From assembly GCA_030704615.1 (NCBI GenBank), contig CM060734.1:41992042-42056041 (forward strand): 64,000 nucleotides of DNA, given 5' to 3'. The position numbers were made by a program, and so were the translations under genes. This document shows positions 59,844 through 64,000 of the stretch, piece by piece (the first letter of the stretch is position 1; each line of letters opens with the position of its first letter). This DNA is from Takakia lepidozioides. Lineage: Eukaryota; Streptophyta; Takakiopsida; Takakiales; Takakiaceae. The notes below the pieces were generated by a model that had not been told where the DNA came from, searched no databases, and worked only from the letters and a program-made list of their open reading frames with translations.

Positions 59844-62169
59844 TGTAGAGCTCAATACATACATTGTTACAAGCATTTCTGAAACTCAATTGAACACAGC
59901 ATAACTCACCATAACTTAAGCTTAAGAGCAAACAATATGCAGCTATACAAATTATCCTACCTTAATCAGATTTTTTTGGTGTTTTAATGTCAAAGGTTTG
60001 AAAGCCTTAAGTAACCTTAGCGCTTCCACCCTCGACAAAGGTCCCAGCTGTGAACAGCAAGTCCTGGTATACTTGGATAGAATATATAGGCTTCTTCGAT
60101 TGCATCAACTTTAACCCTCCTTGTATTGTACTGAACGGTAAGGACGAATTTGGGCATGCTAACCGCATCTGCTTATAGTGCACATTCTGACCTGTAAATC
60201 CAGAGAAATTCCCATTCTCTTCTGTTTGTTGGGTGGATGTTCAGTATGATGGGGACCCCATTGGGAAAAAGGGTCACAAGGGAATAGATGTAGAGTGCTT
60301 GCAATAAAAAGCCATGAAAGCCCATATATCGGACAAACACAACATACAGACCCAGTGTTAGTCAAGCAATTTGTGTACCTATTGTTGATCCACTTGTTCC
60401 AGTCATCCCAGTCCTCCACAATCTTCTGCCATTCCAAACCTGATGAGTTAAACAAAAAAAGGGTGAAGAACCATGTAGCCACCAGAAACCACATTGAGAA
60501 GGTGATCAAGACCCTTGTGAGATGAAGCATAGACACTGTACACTATGAGTAACATCCGGATCTCAATAGCTTTAGTGAAGTCAGATCAGGAGTACAGCCT
60601 GTAATTCTCGGCGAACCGCTCATGCCGTACGACGAATCCGCGGCCGGTTGCCTGATACTTAGCACCGCCATGTAGCACTATACGGCCAAAGTAGTGGGTC
60701 TTTGTCCCCAAAGTGAAAGTAAAAGAAACCGAGGCAAGCTGAAGCTGCATGATGAAAACATAATTCAGTACCATGTGGAACCGTCTTTCAATCCCGATCT
60801 TGATCAGCATTAGGGCCATAAGTAACCCTAGCTGCACCAAGGATTGTGATGCCAAAACAGCCGTAAAGGCTATCTTGTTTCCTAAATACAACAAGGACTT
60901 ATCGCCATGGAGGTTTTGAGAACATATTCTGGGAAGTTAGATTATGTCCTCTTGTATACGATCATCTTGAAAGCTGGAGGTGCCCAGAGGATCTTCAGGA
61001 AGCTCTTGAGAATTGATGAGAGAGGCTAAGACTTGGCCTTCTGGCATAGCCAATTCAGGAAGAGGGAAGTCACACTCTTCCATCATCAATTAGATTTTGA
61101 TGTGACGGTAACTCACCTGGCATAAGAAAATAGAACCCCCCTATAAATAGTGATCATAGTAAAAGCATAGCTCACACTATGTAAAACAAATCATAGGCTA
61201 AGGGCCAATGGCTACACTGTTCCCAACATACAGGTAGTGTGTATTTGTGTAGGTTTACTTTTATGATTTATTTGTCACTATGAACCGGTGAAAGGGTCTA
61301 CCTCCCTATTGGATACTTGAAATGTTAGTGTAGATTGACGAGGGGTTGTGCAGTGTCAGTGCTTTGACATTGCATTGAATTCACCATAGCCAATACCGTT
61401 AGATGTGTGTGGATTTGATACCCTCAGTTAAACGGTAACCACTTCCAAAAACCTAGCATACCAAGGGAACTGTGTGAGATCAAATATTAGATCCTGCCAA
61501 TAGAAGATAAAGTCTGCTCCAGTAGAGCCACCTGCTGTCTCCAAGAGAAGGCTTTTTCCCTTCCAACTTTCGAATTGCCTACACAATTGAACGGTAAGGA
61601 CAAATTTGGGCATGCTAACCACATCTGTTTATGGTGCACATTCTGACCTATCAATCCAGAGGAAATTCCCTGTCCTATCCATGTGCCCCTCTCCTGGAAT
61701 CTATCAGTTACAAAACCCCTTCATCCTCCCCCCACTACTTTCTGCTTTGACCACTTGGTTTTGGCAAGTCTGGTCCATTGAGTACATCTTTCTCTCCTTC
61801 CCACCTTCGGCACTTCCGCCCAAGAAAAGTAGAGGAAAGAGGGTTGTCAAACCTCAATGGTTGCCAAACCTTTAACACAGAGAACAATGTGTAGAGCTCA
61901 ATACATTGTTACAAGCATTTCTGAAACTTAATTGAACACAACATAACTCACCATAACTTAAGCTTAAGAGCAAACAATATTCAGCTATACAAATTATCCT
62001 ACCTTAATCAGATTTTTTTGGTGTTTTAATGTCAAAGGTTTGAAAGCTTAAGTAACCTTAGCGCTGCCACCCTCAACAAAGGCCCAGCTGTGAACAGCAA
62101 GTCCTGGTATACTTGGATAGAATATATAGGCTTCTTCGATTGCATCAACTTTAACCCTCCCTGTATTGT
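59844..62169. repeat. Direct duplication, block A (59844-60129 and 61890-62169)
   Basis: About 280 bp are repeated in the same orientation, about 95% alike, 2.05 kb apart. On the minus strand the last 70 bp of each copy read KPIYSIQVYQDLLFTAG, which looks like a WD40 blade. Copy 1 continues in frame with TFVEGGSAKV, whereas copy 2 is shifted by a base. The acceptor-like CAG is kept only in copy 2 (minus strand, near 62166). Confidence 0.8.
60400..60894 (-). pseudogene. Callose synthase (1,3-beta-glucan synthase) C-terminal fragment
   Basis: The minus frame reads ASQSLVQLGLLMALMLIKIGIERRF, then MQLQLASVSFTFTLGTKTHYFGR, LHGGAKYQATGRGFVVRHE and FAENYRLYS, the strongly conserved region of plant callose synthases (GSL/CalS). 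An in-frame TGA replaces the expected arginine codon after YRLYS. Beyond it the frame continues as SDFTKAIEIRMLLIVYS, then shifts and resumes as ITFSMWFLVATWFF...NSSGLEWQKIVEDWDDWNKWINNR, followed by a GT that matches a donor. The enzyme makes callose at the plasma membrane; this copy lacks the rest of the protein and cannot be functional. Confidence 0.85.
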
Positions 62170-63042
62170 CACTATCACACCTGTCACTGCATTTATTTCC
62201 TGTCACAGTAAATTGATGAAGGCCTTTGAGTGCAACTGGAACTATTTAAACTCTTCATCTCTCCTTCTTTGCTGCCTATACCCTTATCAACACTCAATTC
62301 GAAATTGCCCAGTGTTTGTGAGCAGGGGGATAACAGCCCTACATCTGGTTATTGTTCAAAGGTAGCCTCCCCACCCCGAGTTTAAATTTAGTGTCGAGGG
62401 TAGGTAGGCCCTTTAGATCATCCTCAAGGTCCTCACCTCTGTCACAAACTTCAAGGAAGTTTTATACCTATGTTCATTTTGTTCAAAACATTCTTCATGC
62501 TCCCCAACATCGCCATAGGCACTTCCGCCTCCAAGTCAGCTTCGTCTAGCAGGGTTAGTTCTTCCTGCCTAATATTCTAGTACTTTGAAAATCTCCTCTA
62601 CCTTTTTCTACTTGGACTTGGCCTGTTTAACAGGATGGTCTTGCTACCGAGAAATAGAGTCAATCATCTTAGGGTGTCTAGTATTAGGCATGTGATCATG
62701 GAACATGCTTAAGAAAATACATTAGGGATTGATCAGAGGTCTAGTCTGTTGTCAGGGCCCAGGCCTGCGCAAACAAGTCACAACTCAGTCCTTAGCAATG
62801 TATTTATGAATCTATGCACTCAACTACGCATTCTTTTATCTTTCTCCATTAGCCCCGAGAAAGGTGCAGGAATCGCTCTTTCGCAACCACGCTGAATCCA
62901 CTATACCCAAGGGCACATAGTACCCATCACAAGGATAGATAATACCAACATTCATAGCAACATAAAATGACTACATCTTCTCATTCTCAACATCACCATG
63001 ATAATCTATCTCATTTGCGATAGAAATGAACAGAGAGCATAC

Positions 63043-63147
63043 CGGAATTTTTCCATCTTGGGAGCCACTGTAAAGAGTTTCCCCCCCCAAAGCCAGGGTG
63101 GTGACTTTGCTCCCACAATTGAGGATTGCTACTTTCAACACTCTCTC
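63043..63147 (-). CDS. Candidate WD40-repeat exon
   Basis: A 105-bp minus-strand segment with an acceptor (TTACAG) before and a donor (GTATGC) after is open in phase 0 for 35 codons: VLKVAILNCGSKVTTLALGG and then LYSGSQDGKIP. The spacing of VTTLAL, LYSGS and DG fits one WD40 blade. The remaining exons of the gene are not found, apart from similar blade pieces in block A on the same strand. It may be a live exon of a gene running past the window or a relic in the rearranged zone. Confidence 0.45.
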
Positions 63148-63498
63148 CTGTAACCATACCTCTGTCAAGTGAGATCAAATATTAGATCCTGCCAACAGAA
63201 AATAAAATTTGCTCCACTAGAGGCACCGGCTGTCTCCAAGAGAAAGCTTTTTCCCTTCCAACTTTCGAATTGCCTACACTGAACGGTAAGGACGAATTTG
63301 GGCATGCTAACCGCATCTGCTTATAGTGCACATTCTGACCTGTAAATCCAGAGAAATTCCCACTAAAGGCTTGGTGATCAGTCAGTAAATAAGGGATTAA
63401 GGATTTAGGATTTAGGCTTAGCCTCAAGATTTTGAAAGTTGGTGAATAGAGGTGCAAGGACATTGTTCTTGATTGTCCTGCAGAGGGTCACAATATCC

Positions 63499-63500
<2 letters not shown>

Positions 63501-63559
<59 letters not shown>
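63501..63559 (+). repeat. GA microsatellite
   Basis: About 29 uninterrupted GA units. Confidence 0.9.
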
Positions 63560-63561
<2 letters not shown>

Positions 63562-64000
63562 GGTTTGATTTGAGGCATATGAAATTCTTTGAGAAAAATA
63601 TAGAATCTTAACTGGAAAGATACATTTAAAAAGGACGCAAAGTCTGGCCTGAAGAAGCTGGAAAGCACAGATTTTATTTTTGAGTTGGGAGCGCTCCTCA
63701 CCTTCCATCTATTGGTACTTGTTTTTGTTCGATTGCTCCCAAAATTCCAACTTTTAAGTCTCTCTTGATGCATGAGGTCTGGAGCTCTGGAGCCTTTGAT
63801 TGCACACCTGGTTATTGTCATGTCCAACTTCCACCATAGTTTGGTAGTCTACCGCTGTCAATTTGGAACCAAAGCGTGTACTACCATAAATCAAAGAATA
63901 AAAGATTCTATATGTTAGCATGGATTGCATGACAGACCTGCTAAACTGTTTGATGGTATTGATAGCAGCCGGTGCATTTATTTCTGTCACAGTAAATTGA
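63560..64000. other. Window end, no gene recognised
   Basis: Minus-strand frames here match no family I know. The last 28 bases (TGCATTTATTTCTGTCACAG onward) nearly repeat 62187-62216, so another duplicated block begins at the window edge. Confidence 0.4.

Larger units (their letters stand above)
60131..63363. repeat. Dispersed block B, three copies
   Basis: An 84-bp sequence starting CTGAACGGTAAGGACGAATT occurs at 60131-60214, 61587-61670 and 63279-63363. Copies 1 and 3 appear identical; copy 2 differs at about ten sites. A linked block C (61476-61586 and 63171-63278, about 110 bp) precedes copies 2 and 3 but not copy 1. Confidence 0.8.

Overview
The window is nuclear DNA of a land plant. 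The evidence is a plastid-targeted ClpC with many introns, two full-length DYW-class PPR editing-factor genes, a plant-type golgin candidate 6 (p115/Uso1), Mediator subunit 11, TTTAGGG-like telomeric motifs, and LINE-type retroelement remnants. The long tandem P-L-S arrays and the mix of elements would suit a spore-bearing plant (fern, lycophyte, hornwort or moss), but I cannot fix the lineage from this sequence alone.

Layout. Positions 1-6.9 kb are gene-poor: an inverted repeat bounds about 5.2 kb, a palindrome array lies at 0.8-1.3 kb, and a 62-bp minisatellite lies at 6.3-6.6 kb. POLD4 (DNA polymerase delta small subunit, two exons, +) is at 6977-8096. Two paralogous intronless PPR-DYW genes stand head to head: 8989-12522 (-) with eight P-L-S triplets, and 13392-16121 (+) with five. 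From 16.1 to 25.7 kb there are no intact genes: a 281-bp foldback, a piggyBac-type transposase fragment (22.5-23.4 kb), a G-rich tract and a 460-bp MITE-like element. MED11 (three exons, +) is at 25761-27001. The golgin (19 coding exons, +) runs 28264-41730, with an antisense LINE and a tRNA-like SINE in its introns. LINE 3' ends fill 42.5-44.4 kb. ClpC (10 coding exons, -) occupies 45576-52044. From 52.1 to 64 kb the sequence is a mosaic of diverged duplications, minisatellites and gene relics: receptor-like kinase, callose synthase and WD40-like pieces.

The intact genes do not form a pathway. They are housekeeping or organelle functions: replication, transcription, Golgi tethering, organelle RNA editing and plastid protein quality control. 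Exon joins were worked out by reading frame, splice sites and agreement with the protein families. All joins keep frame except one apparent missing base in ClpC, in the codon run for the Walker A motif of its second AAA+ domain. ClpC also appears to use a GC-AG intron. The rest of the annotation is repeats and relics, which I describe by position.
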